From Variovorax atrisoli 110B (GTDB lineage: Bacteria; Pseudomonadota; Gammaproteobacteria; Burkholderiales; Burkholderiaceae_C), in assembly GCF_000382045.1 (NCBI RefSeq), contig NZ_KB907452.1, forward strand, positions 250,295-314,294: a stretch of DNA of 64,000 nt, given 5' to 3'. The notes beneath the pieces are model-generated. The model had not been told where the DNA came from. It did not search any database and saw only the letters and a program-made list of their open reading frames with translations. Shown one piece after another: positions 45,671 through 53,496 of the stretch. Numbering within the stretch: position 1 is the first letter of the stretch; every line of letters begins with the position of its first letter. Made by a program: the position numbers and the translations under genes.

Positions 45671-47734
45671 ATGCCAAGCCGATCGAACGGCCTCGCGGCC
45701 GAAATGGAAGCGGTGCGAACCCTGGCGCTCGTCGGCGCCTCCGCGTCCGGCAAGACCTCCCTTGCAGAGGCCCTGCTGCACGAGGCGGGCGCCATCGGGG
45801 CACGCGGCAGCGTGGAGCGCGGCACCACCGTCAGCGACCACGACCCGATCGAGAAGCGAATGCAGCATTCGCTCAATGCGACGCTGATGCACATGGCGCA
45901 CGGCGGCACCCGCATCCACCTGATCGACACGCCCGGCGGCGCCGACTTCCTGGGCCAGAGCCTGCCCGCGCTGGAGGCCGTGGAAACCGCCGCCATCGTC
46001 ATCAACGCCGCCGCCGGCATCGAGCCGATGGCGCTGCGCATGATGGACTACGCGGCATCGCGCCACCTCGCGCGCCTCGTGGTCGTCAACAGGATCGACG
46101 ACCCCGCCGCCGACCTCGCCGGCCTGCTCGCGCAGATCCAGGACACCTTCGGCCGCGAATGCCTGCCGCTGAACCTGCCCGCTTCGGGCGGCACGCGCGT
46201 GATCGACTGCTTCTTCAACCGCGAGGGCGAGTCCGACATCGGCGCAGTCGATGCGGCGCATCGCGCGCTGGTCGAACAGGTCGTCGAGGTCGACGCGGCC
46301 TTCGTCGAGCGCTACCTGAACGACGGCGACGTGGACGCCGCCGAGCTGCATGCGCCGCTCGAACAGGCGCTGCGCGAAGGCCACCTGATTCCCGTGTGCT
46401 TCGTCTCGGCGCGCAGCGGCGCGGGGGCGGCGGAGATGCTCGACATCATCGTCAAGCTGCTGCCCGACCCGAGCGAGGCCAATCCGCCGGACTTCCTGCT
46501 GGGCGAAGGCGAGGATGCAAGGCCGATGCACGCCACGCCAGACCCGTCGATGCACGTGCTGGCGCACGTCTTCAAGGTGACGAGCGATCCCTACGTCGGC
46601 AAGCTCGGCATCATGCGCGTGCACCAGGGCACCGTCGCGAGCGACAGCCAGCTCTACATCGGCGACGGCCGCAAGCCCTTCAAGGTAGGGCACCTTTTCA
46701 TGCTCCAGGGCAAGGACCATGTCGAGGTGCCGAGGGCCGTGCCGGGCGACATCGTGGCCGTGGCGAAGGTGGAAGAGCTCCAGTTCGACGACGTGCTGCA
46801 CGACGCGGCCGAAGACAGCCACGTGCACCTCGCGCCGCTGGCGTTTCCCGTGCCCGTGCACGGGCTGGCCGTGGAGCCCAAACGGCATGGCGACGAGCAG
46901 CGCGCATGGGAGATCCTCGGCAAGCTCGCGGCCGAAGACCCCTGCCTGCGCATCGAGCATGTGGCGGCGACCAACGAGACGGTGCTCTACGGCCTGGGCG
47001 AACTGCACCTGCGCACCGTGCTCGAACGCCTTCGCGAGGTGTATCGCTTCGAGGTGCAGACGCGCCCGCCGCGCATCGCCTACCGCGAGACCGTGACCGC
47101 GCCGGCCGAGGGCCATCACCGCCACAAGAAGCAGACCGGCGGCGCAGGCCAGTTCGGCGAAGTCTTCCTGCGCGTGGAGCCGCTCTCTCGCGGCGACGGC
47201 TTCCAGTTCGCCGACGAAGTCAGGGGCGGCGCGATTCCGGGCCAGTTCATTCCCGCCGTCGAGAAAGGCGTGCGCGAGGTGCTCTCGTGCGGCGCCATCG
47301 CGGGCTACCCGGTCGTCGACGTGCGCGTGGTGGTCTACGACGGCAAGCACCACAGCGTGGACAGCAAGGACATCGCCTTCGCCACCGCAGGCCGAAAGGC
47401 CTTCATGGCCGCGATCCGCGAAGCCAGGCCGGTGGTGCTGGAGCCGATCGTGCAGATCGAGATCGTGGCGCCCGAGCATGCGGTGGGCGACCTGACGAGC
47501 GACCTTTCGTCGCGGCGCGGACTGGTCACCGGCACGTCGGCCCTCGGAGCCGGCGCGGCTGCCGTCCGCGGACAGGTGCCCATGGCCGAGCTGGCGAGCT
47601 ACCAGTCGCGACTCAATGCGATGACGAGCGGACAGGGCCGCTACACGATCGCGCTGTCGCACTACGAGGCCGTGCCGCCGAACGTGCAGCAGGTGCTGAT
47701 GGGGCAATACCGGGGGCGGGAAGACGATCAGTGA
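45671..47734 (+). CDS. Elongation factor G-like GTPase with degenerate catalytic motifs
   Basis: A 687-residue protein with the EF-G domain order. The P-loop is LVGASASGKTS, G3 is DTPGGADF, G4 is VVNRID. Domain IV and V are present (KQTGGAGQFGEVFLRVEP; IVQIEIVAPEHAVGDLTSDL). Two residues that EF-G needs are absent: the switch I RGITI is replaced by EKRMQHSLNAT, and the catalytic histidine of DTPGHVDF is glycine. It fits the EF-G-like paralogue group of unclear role, not the main FusA. No ribosomal-protein genes are adjacent. Confidence 0.88.
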   Translation: MPSRSNGLAAEMEAVRTLALVGASASGKTSLAEALLHEAGAIGARGSVERGTTVSDHDPIEKRMQHSLNATLMHMAHGGTRIHLIDTPGGADFLGQSLPALEAVETAAIVINAAAGIEPMALRMMDYAASRHLARLVVVNRIDDPAADLAGLLAQIQDTFGRECLPLNLPASGGTRVIDCFFNREGESDIGAVDAAHRALVEQVVEVDAAFVERYLNDGDVDAAELHAPLEQALREGHLIPVCFVSARSGAGAAEMLDIIVKLLPDPSEANPPDFLLGEGEDARPMHATPDPSMHVLAHVFKVTSDPYVGKLGIMRVHQGTVASDSQLYIGDGRKPFKVGHLFMLQGKDHVEVPRAVPGDIVAVAKVEELQFDDVLHDAAEDSHVHLAPLAFPVPVHGLAVEPKRHGDEQRAWEILGKLAAEDPCLRIEHVAATNETVLYGLGELHLRTVLERLREVYRFEVQTRPPRIAYRETVTAPAEGHHRHKKQTGGAGQFGEVFLRVEPLSRGDGFQFADEVRGGAIPGQFIPAVEKGVREVLSCGAIAGYPVVDVRVVVYDGKHHSVDSKDIAFATAGRKAFMAAIREARPVVLEPIVQIEIVAPEHAVGDLTSDLSSRRGLVTGTSALGAGAAAVRGQVPMAELASYQSRLNAMTSGQGRYTIALSHYEAVPPNVQQVLMGQYRGREDDQ

Positions 47735-47792
47735 AGCGCCAGTGAGGCCGCGGCGGGTGGCTATACTGCGCCCCGTCACGTCGAACAAGGGC

Positions 47793-48011
47793 GTGATCGG
47801 GATTGGCGTCCCGCTGAAATCACTGCGACGTAAAGCCGCAGTCACCGCGCAGGGTCTGCGGCTTCGTCGTTCGTGCCTCCAGTTTTGGCGGCTCGACGTG
47901 CGGGCGCGAGCCCGGCCGGTTTCATGCAAGTGGTTTCCCGGTACGCCAACTCGTCGAGCCGCCGCCCTCAATTGGCGTTGAGCGCAGCGGTGTCAACAAG
48001 CCGAAACCACT
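47793..48011 (+). ncRNA. Highly structured leader RNA candidate
   Basis: Five perfect stem pairs fall in about 220 bases: GTGAT/ATCAC with inner CGGGA/TCCCG (47793-47823); AAGCCGCAG/CTGCGGCTT (47833-47864); GGCGGCTCGACG/CGTCGAGCCGCC (47887-47963); CGCCAA/TTGGCG (47944-47977); AGTGGTTTC/GAAACCACT (47929-48011). Some are mutually exclusive, as in a switching leader. It lies just upstream of a small orphan gene whose ribosome site follows. I know of no named family with certainty. Confidence 0.6.
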
Positions 48012-48022
48012 GGAGGCCTTTG

Positions 48023-48361
48023 ATGGCTGCATCTGCCCGCGCGTCCGCGCACGTCTCTTCATTCCCCCCATCTTCCGAAGCCGCAAGCCTCGAATCGCTC
48101 GCGCTGCAGGCCTGCGACGACATCGATGGCCTCCTGGCAGTGCAACGCGCATTCGCGTGCCTTGAAAAGCTCATCGCTCCCCAGCGAACGAGCGAAACCG
48201 ATGAGGTCTACCCGACCCGCACCGAACTCGGAGCGCTGGTGCGAGTGGTCAACGAGGAGCTGCAGAGGTGCCTGGGAGCGGCAGACGCGACGTTGCAAAG
48301 GCTGCGGGCCGGCCTCGCCGAGCGCGTCGTCGACGAACACCCCATGGCGCAACCCGGGTAG
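48023..48361 (+). CDS. Hypothetical 112-residue protein
   Basis: The small acidic-helical protein begins MAASARASAHVSSFPPSS and contains LALQACDDIDGLLAVQRAFA and ELGALVRVVNEELQRCLGAA, two amphipathic helices separated by a charged loop. No catalytic or membrane feature is visible. CTGGAGG precedes the ATG at good distance. The length and two-helix layout remind me of small regulator-like orphans in pseudomonads, but I cannot assign a family. The structured leader upstream is the noteworthy feature. Confidence 0.65.
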   Translation: MAASARASAHVSSFPPSSEAASLESLALQACDDIDGLLAVQRAFACLEKLIAPQRTSETDEVYPTRTELGALVRVVNEELQRCLGAADATLQRLRAGLAERVVDEHPMAQPG

Positions 48362-48467
48362 TCGCCACCTACAGCCCGCAGCCACCGCTGCCGACAAGGC
48401 CCGACTCCACCCGAACCTATGTTGAAGCCTGAACCGACTCACAGCAGACAGAGGACAGGCAGACGGC

Positions 48468-49034
48468 ATGAGCGAAGTCGCCGAACTTTTCGCGCGCGAG
48501 TTTCCCGTGTGGCACATGGTGGTGCGGGGCACGGTCGTGTACTGGTTCCTGTTGCTGGTGTTCCGCTTCGTACTGCGGCGCGACATCGGCTCGATGGGCG
48601 TGGCCGACCTGCTCTTCGTGGTGCTGGTGGCCGACGCTTCCAGCAATGCGATGCAGGGCGAGTACAAGTCGATCGACGACGGCCTCGTGCTGCTGGCGAC
48701 GCTGGTGGGCTGGAACTTCGCGCTCGACTGGCTCAGCTATCGCTTCGAGCCGGTCGCCCGCTTCCTCGAGCCGCAGCCGGAGGTGCTCATCCGCGGCGGC
48801 CGGCTGAACCGGCGCGCGCTTCGGCGCGAGATGATCACCACGGACGAACTGCGCGGCAAACTCCGTGAGCAAGGCGTGGCGGATTTCTCGGAGGTGCGCG
48901 TCGCCCGGCTTGAGAGCGACGGAACGCTGAGCGTTTTCAAGAAGAAGAGCAGCATCAAGAAGCAGAACGAAGGCGGCAGCGAAGACGAGGATCGCCACCA
49001 GCCGCCCGAGGCTCCCAGGCCACCGGCCCAATGA
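48468..49034 (+). CDS. DUF421 (YetF-like) membrane protein
   Basis: A 188-residue protein with two to three N-terminal helices (VVRGTVVYWFLLLVFRFVLR; MGVADLLFVVLVADASSNAM) and a cytosolic DUF421 domain (PEVLIRGGRLNRRALRREMI). The C-terminal 35 residues are a charged low-complexity tail (KKKSSIKKQNEGGSEDEDRH). DUF421 proteins are often stress-linked, function unknown. A second DUF421 gene follows after four bases. Confidence 0.9.
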   Translation: MSEVAELFAREFPVWHMVVRGTVVYWFLLLVFRFVLRRDIGSMGVADLLFVVLVADASSNAMQGEYKSIDDGLVLLATLVGWNFALDWLSYRFEPVARFLEPQPEVLIRGGRLNRRALRREMITTDELRGKLREQGVADFSEVRVARLESDGTLSVFKKKSSIKKQNEGGSEDEDRHQPPEAPRPPAQ

Positions 49035-49038
49035 CGCA

Positions 49039-49542
49039 ATGACGAAGGCGATGCAGTTCTTCGACTGGCTCTTCGGCGAGGGCTCCGCGCTCACCCCGTG
49101 GCAGATGGCCGCGCGGGCGCTGGTCGTCTTCTTCTTCGCGCTGGCGATGATCCGCGCATCGGGACGGCGCTCCTTCGGCCAGCAGAGCCCGTTCGACATC
49201 TGCATCACCGTGTTGCTGGGCGCAGTGCTCAGCCGCGCAGTGGTCGGCGCCTCGCCCTTCTGGAGCACCATGGCGGCCGGTGCGGCGCTGGTGGCCACGC
49301 ACCGGCTCGTCGCGCTCGCGGGCAGGCGGTGGCAGGGCTTCGAGGATCTGGTCAACGGCCACAAGATCACGCTGGTGCGCGATGGCAGGCTCGACGAGAA
49401 AGCCATGCATCACGCGCTGGTCTCGCGCAAGGACATCGACGAGGCGCTGCGCCAGCAGGGCGGCGGCGTGTCGCTCGACGAAGTCGAATGCGCTGTGCTG
49501 GAGCGCGACGGCAAGCTGAGCATCGTCAAGCGACGCTCCTGA
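49039..49542 (+). CDS. DUF421 (YetF-like) membrane protein, second copy
   Basis: A 167-residue DUF421 protein with membrane helices (AARALVVFFFALAMIRASGR; SPFDICITVLLGAVLSRAVV) and the cytosolic domain (HKITLVRDGRLDEKAMHHAL; ECAVLERDGKLSIVKRRS). It lacks the charged tail of the preceding protein and is only moderately similar, so the pair is an old duplication or two paralogues brought together. The four-base spacing indicates one operon and perhaps a heteromer. Confidence 0.9.
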   Translation: MTKAMQFFDWLFGEGSALTPWQMAARALVVFFFALAMIRASGRRSFGQQSPFDICITVLLGAVLSRAVVGASPFWSTMAAGAALVATHRLVALAGRRWQGFEDLVNGHKITLVRDGRLDEKAMHHALVSRKDIDEALRQQGGGVSLDEVECAVLERDGKLSIVKRRS

Positions 49543-49671
49543 TTCAGTGTGGCTCGCGCCACGCACGTAAGACAGCACCGACCCACGGCAACGGCGATGG
49601 CCTCGTTCGCGCGGGCTTCAGCTGCGAACACTCGGGCCCTGGAATGACATCCATCACTCCAAGGAAAGCCC

Positions 49672-49746
49672 ATGAGCAGCAGCCCCACCTCCGACCCGGC
49701 CCGAAGCCTCGAAATGAAGACCCGTCGCGAGTCCGGCAGGGGTTGA
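49672..49746 (+). CDS. Possible 24-residue peptide in the gap before the cysteine hydrolase
   Basis: In the 228-base gap a frame starts at ATG with AAGGAAAG about five bases upstream and encodes MSSSPTSDPARSLEMKTRRE plus four residues before TGA. It is polar with no membrane segment. Only the good ribosome site supports it. The rest of the gap shows nothing else recognisable. Confidence 0.25.
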   Translation: MSSSPTSDPARSLEMKTRRESGRG

Positions 49747-49770
49747 GCGGGTGCCTTCCTTCTTTTCGAC

Positions 49771-50409
49771 ATGGCAGCACCGCACCGGCCCCGTACCGGG
49801 TCCTCCTCCCCTTCGAACGACGCCCTGGCCGTCGAAGCGGCCAATGGCGAGACCGCCCTGCTCATCATCGACATGATCAGCAGCTGGGACTTTCCCGACG
49901 CCGAGAAGCTGCTGCCCGCAGCCGTGGCCATCGCTCCTTCCATCGTGGCGCTGAAGCGGCGCTGCAAGGCGCGCGGCGTGCCGGCGATCTACGTCAACGA
50001 CAACCGCGGCCGATGGCGCTCCGACTTTAATGCGCTGGTCGGCCTCTCGATGCAGAGCGGCGGCCCCGGCGCGGACATCACGGCCAGCCTCGCGCCGGAC
50101 CACGACGACTACTTCGTGCTGAAGCCGCAGCAGTCCGCTTTCGTCGCGACGCCGCTCGAACAGCTGCTGGGCGTTCTGAAGGCGTGCCGCCTCATCGTGG
50201 CGGGCGTGGCCAGCGACCAGTGCGTGATGAGCACGGCCACCGACGCGCGCATGCACGGCTTCGAGGTGGTGCTTCCCAGGGACTGCACCGCCACGCAGAC
50301 GGCCAGGCGCCACGCGATGCTGCTGGAGCAGTGCGAGACGGTGTTCGGCATCGCGACCACCTCCGGCCCGCGCATCCGCCTGCCGGCCGCGCGATCGCGC
50401 AAGCGATAG
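49771..50409 (+). CDS. Isochorismatase-family cysteine hydrolase
   Basis: The 212-residue protein shows the cysteine-hydrolase triad: D34 in ALLIIDMISSWDF, K118 in YFVLKPQQSAF, and C151 in GVASDQCVMSTATDA. The family includes nicotinamidases and isochorismatases; the substrate is not evident. It lies in the stress-type run, 56 bases before an SDR of the YghA/YdaD type, so a linked role is possible. Confidence 0.9.
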   Translation: MAAPHRPRTGSSSPSNDALAVEAANGETALLIIDMISSWDFPDAEKLLPAAVAIAPSIVALKRRCKARGVPAIYVNDNRGRWRSDFNALVGLSMQSGGPGADITASLAPDHDDYFVLKPQQSAFVATPLEQLLGVLKACRLIVAGVASDQCVMSTATDARMHGFEVVLPRDCTATQTARRHAMLLEQCETVFGIATTSGPRIRLPAARSRKR

Positions 50410-50465
50410 CTCCTCCATTTCTTTTTCTGTTTCCTTTCCGTTCCCACTTCCGTTTGGAGAAACCC

Positions 50466-51338
50466 ATGACACACCCCATGCAAGCCGCACCGCAACCACC
50501 CTTCGACACGCCCCGCCAGACCCCGCCCGGGCTCGAATCGCGGATGGATCCGCCGCCGGACTTCGGCGAGTCGTCCTACGTCGGCTCCGGCAAGCTCATC
50601 GGAAAGGCCGCGATCATCACCGGAGGCGACAGCGGCATCGGCCGCGCCGTGGCGCTGGCCTTCGCACGCGAAGGGGCGGATGTGCTGATCTCCTACCTTG
50701 CCGAGGAGGAGTCGGACGCGCGCCGCACCGCGGAGCTCATCGAGAAGGAGGGCCGCACCTGCGTCGCCGTGCCGGGCGACATCCGCGACGAACCGCACTG
50801 CAGGAAGCTCGTGGACACGGCCATGGAGCGCTTCGGCAAGCTCGACATCCTGGTGAACAACGCGGCCTTCCAGATGGCCCACAAGGACCTCTGCGAGATC
50901 ACGCCCGAGGAGTTCGACCGCACCTTCCGCACCAACGTCTACGCCAACTTCTTCCTCAGCAAGGCAGCGGCGGCGTGCATGAAGCCGGGCAGCGCCATCA
51001 TCAGCACTGCATCGGTCAACGCCGACAAGCCCAATGCCACGCTGGTGGCCTACGCCGCGACCAAGGGCGCGATCCAGAACATGTCCGGCGGCATGGCGCA
51101 GCTGCTGGCCGAGAAGGGCATCCGCGTGAACTGCGTGGCGCCGGGGCCGTTCTGGACGCCGCTGATCCCCTCGACCCTGCCGCCAGAGAAGGTGAAGGAA
51201 TTCGGCATGCAGACGCCGATGAAGCGGCCCGGCCAGCCCGCGGAACTGCAGGCGGTGTACGTGCTGCTCGCCTCCGACGAGGCCAGCTACATCTCGGGCG
51301 CCACCATTCCGGTGACCGGGGGCGTGCCTTTCATCTGA
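50466..51338 (+). CDS. SDR family oxidoreductase (YghA / general stress protein 39 type)
   Basis: A 290-residue SDR with the N-terminal extension typical of this branch (QTPPGLESRMDPPPDFGESS), cofactor loop TGGDSGIG (about 53-60), NNAA, and active-site Y-x-x-x-K in VAYAATKGA. Relatives are induced by general stress in other bacteria. The start MTHPMQAAP is preceded by TTGGAGAAA. It follows the cysteine hydrolase on the same strand. Confidence 0.92.
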   Translation: MTHPMQAAPQPPFDTPRQTPPGLESRMDPPPDFGESSYVGSGKLIGKAAIITGGDSGIGRAVALAFAREGADVLISYLAEEESDARRTAELIEKEGRTCVAVPGDIRDEPHCRKLVDTAMERFGKLDILVNNAAFQMAHKDLCEITPEEFDRTFRTNVYANFFLSKAAAACMKPGSAIISTASVNADKPNATLVAYAATKGAIQNMSGGMAQLLAEKGIRVNCVAPGPFWTPLIPSTLPPEKVKEFGMQTPMKRPGQPAELQAVYVLLASDEASYISGATIPVTGGVPFI

Positions 51339-51611
51339 GCAGCTCGGCAGCCCGGCGAAGCCCACGGCGCTCCAGGTGTCGTCGACGATGGCGTTCTTGC
51401 CGTCGGGGCGGGATGGCGCCTGCGAAGGCCGTGGGAACCACTCCCGAAGTTGCAGGCCCGTGTTGCCGTTTGTTGCGCTGAAAGAAATGCACCGCCAGCC
51501 GCGTACGCCGCTTTCCTACGCAACGGGGGCAAGGCGAGTTCCATCTTCTGGACTCAAGTTCTTTGTTGATTGCCTGTTTTTCATTTCTCAACCCAAACCA
51601 TGGAGCCCACG

Positions 51612-52103
51612 ATGCCAACGACCCGTCGCGCCACCCCCGATGCCTGCAGCCTTCTGGATACCGACCACAAGAACGTGAAGAAGCTCTTCACCGCCTACGA
51701 CGAACTCGCCCACTCCCGCGCCGCGAGCGCAGCCGAGAAGAAGCGCGACCTCGCGATGCAGATCTGCATGGAACTGCAGGTGCATACGCAGCTGGAAGAA
51801 GAGATCTTCTATCCGGCGCTGCGCGAGGCCATCAAGGAGGTGGACCTGCTCGACGAGGCGGAGGTGGAACACGCCAGTGCCAAGGAGCTCATCGCGCAGA
51901 TCCAGGACGCCACCGAGGTCGACGAGAAGTTCGACGCCAAGGTGAAGGTTCTGGGCGAGTACATCGACCACCATGTGAAGGAAGAGCGCAACGAGATCTT
52001 CGTGAAGGCCCGCGCGGCCCGCAGCCTCGACCTGCTCGCCATGCGCGAGCAGCTGGCGCAGCGCAAGGAAGAGCTCATGGCGGAGATGGAAGCGATGGCC
52101 TGA
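51612..52103 (+). CDS. Hemerythrin-like domain protein
   Basis: A 163-residue four-helix protein. The iron-ligand pattern of hemerythrins is visible: LLDTDHKNVKKLF, VHTQLEEEIFYPAL, EVEHASAKELI and YIDHHVKEERNEIF. These proteins bind oxygen, NO or iron, often under stress. The ATG after GGAGCCCACG was chosen; an ATG four codons upstream is possible. The 273-base gap before it has no gene that I can support and probably contains its promoter. Confidence 0.92.
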   Translation: MPTTRRATPDACSLLDTDHKNVKKLFTAYDELAHSRAASAAEKKRDLAMQICMELQVHTQLEEEIFYPALREAIKEVDLLDEAEVEHASAKELIAQIQDATEVDEKFDAKVKVLGEYIDHHVKEERNEIFVKARAARSLDLLAMREQLAQRKEELMAEMEAMA

Positions 52104-52438
52104 GGCCGGGCTCTCGCATCTTCCTCCGGGGCAGCCGTCAGCGCTGGGCTGGCGGCTGCCCTTCCTGTGGTGTGGCGCCCGTTTCAGTGCGGCACCCGCC
52201 GCAGCTCGCCGCGAGGCCGCTCGCTCGGCCAGACACCCCCGCCTTCTCTCCCCCCAACCTCACACCTCCTTGAGCAGTGCGAGCTGCAGCTTGGATGAAC
52301 AGCCGCGCCTCGTGTTGCCGTACCCGGGAGAGTCTTCTCGACAGGCGTCCAAGCCGATGTCCGACACGCGAGCCGCAACGCCGTCCTAGCTTGTTCCTTG
52401 TGGACGGATAAGTCCGCACCGCAGGAAAGGAACATCCC
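52104..52438. other. 335-base intergenic region
   Basis: I see no convincing gene on either strand. Near its right end, GTTCCTT (52393-52399) can pair with AAGGAAC (52427-52433) around an inner GGAC/GTCC pair. The right arm includes the likely ribosome site of the next gene, so the hairpin could mask it. The rest is unremarkable. Confidence 0.5.
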
Positions 52439-52672
52439 ATGACCGACACAGCGAGAAGACAGCAGGCCAGGAGCGACCGACGCGACAACCAGCGGGTGTT
52501 CGTGTTCAGCGTGACGCTGGCCATCGTCGTGATGCTCGGCGCCCTGCTCTATTTCTATGCTGCGGACAAGCGTGGCGAAGGGCCCTCGCACGAGGCCTCG
52601 CCGCCGGCCGCGCAGGTGCAGGGCGGCGCGCAGACATCTCCGGCGACGGCACCAGCCGCACCGCCGAAATAG
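52439..52672 (+). CDS. Small single-pass membrane protein
   Basis: The 77-residue protein has a basic N terminus (MTDTARRQQARSDRRDNQR), one membrane helix (VFVFSVTLAIVVMLGALLYF), and an Ala/Pro/Gln-rich tail. GGAAAGGAA lies before the ATG. The function is unknown. Its place between hemerythrin and SDR/TPP-enzyme genes suggests the same stress group. Confidence 0.7.
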   Translation: MTDTARRQQARSDRRDNQRVFVFSVTLAIVVMLGALLYFYAADKRGEGPSHEASPPAAQVQGGAQTSPATAPAAPPK

Positions 52673-52717
52673 ACGGCGCCCAGTCATCAACCCGACCCCA
52701 TCACCGAGAGGATCGTT

Positions 52718-53482
52718 ATGCAACGTTTCAAGGACCGCGTCGTCATCGTGACCGGCGCAGGCAGCGGCATCGGCGAAGCGACCGCCCGCCGCTTTTCACA
52801 GGAGGGCGCGAGCGTGGTGCTCGCGGGCGACACCCTCGACAAGCTCCAGCGCGTCGCGCGCGACCTGCCGAAGGAGCGCACGCTGGTGAAGGTGGCCGAC
52901 GTCTCCAGCTTCGAACAGGTGCAGGCGCTGGTGGATGCGACCGTCGAGCGCTTCGGCGCGCTGCACGTGCTATTCAACAACGCCGGCATCGCGGTCGAGG
53001 GCACGGTCACGCAGCCGCCCCTGGAAGACTGGAACCGGATCATGGCGGTCAACGCCGGCGGCGTGTTCCATGGCTGCCGCGCAGCCATGCCGCACCTGGT
53101 GCGCAGCAAGGGCTGCATCGTCAACACCGCCTCGGTCTCGGGCCTGGGCGGCGACTGGGCGATGGGCTTCTACAACGCGTCGAAGGGCGCGATCGTCAAT
53201 TTCACCAAGGCCCTCGCGCTCGACCACGGCAAGGACGGCGTGCGCGTGAATGCCGTGTGCCCGAGCCTCACCTTCACCCCCATGACCGAGGACATGAAGA
53301 GCGACGGCGCGCTGATGGCGAAGTTCGCCGAGCGCATTCCGCTGGGGCGCGGCGCCGACCCTTCGGAGATCGCGGCCGTGGTCGCCTTCCTGGCGAGCGA
53401 CGACGCGAGCTTCGTCTCGGGCGTCGCGATGCCGGTGGACGGCGGGCTGATGGCATCCAACGGACAGCCCGACATGGGCTGA
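52718..53482 (+). CDS. SDR family oxidoreductase
   Basis: A 254-residue classical SDR: TGAGSGIG (13-20), NNAGI, Y-x-x-x-K in GFYNASKGAIV, and MPVDGGLMASNG at the end. The substrate is unknown. It is followed after 14 bases by a pyruvate-oxidase-like gene, so the two are likely co-transcribed. AGAGGAT lies before the ATG. Confidence 0.92.
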   Translation: MQRFKDRVVIVTGAGSGIGEATARRFSQEGASVVLAGDTLDKLQRVARDLPKERTLVKVADVSSFEQVQALVDATVERFGALHVLFNNAGIAVEGTVTQPPLEDWNRIMAVNAGGVFHGCRAAMPHLVRSKGCIVNTASVSGLGGDWAMGFYNASKGAIVNFTKALALDHGKDGVRVNAVCPSLTFTPMTEDMKSDGALMAKFAERIPLGRGADPSEIAAVVAFLASDDASFVSGVAMPVDGGLMASNGQPDMG

Positions 53483-53496
53483 GGAAGGGCAGGAAC

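Noticed and set aside
47760-48020. Prophage immunity or integron attachment region
   Set aside because: No integrase, attC-like ends or phage genes are near. The stems are better described as a leader until covariance is tested.
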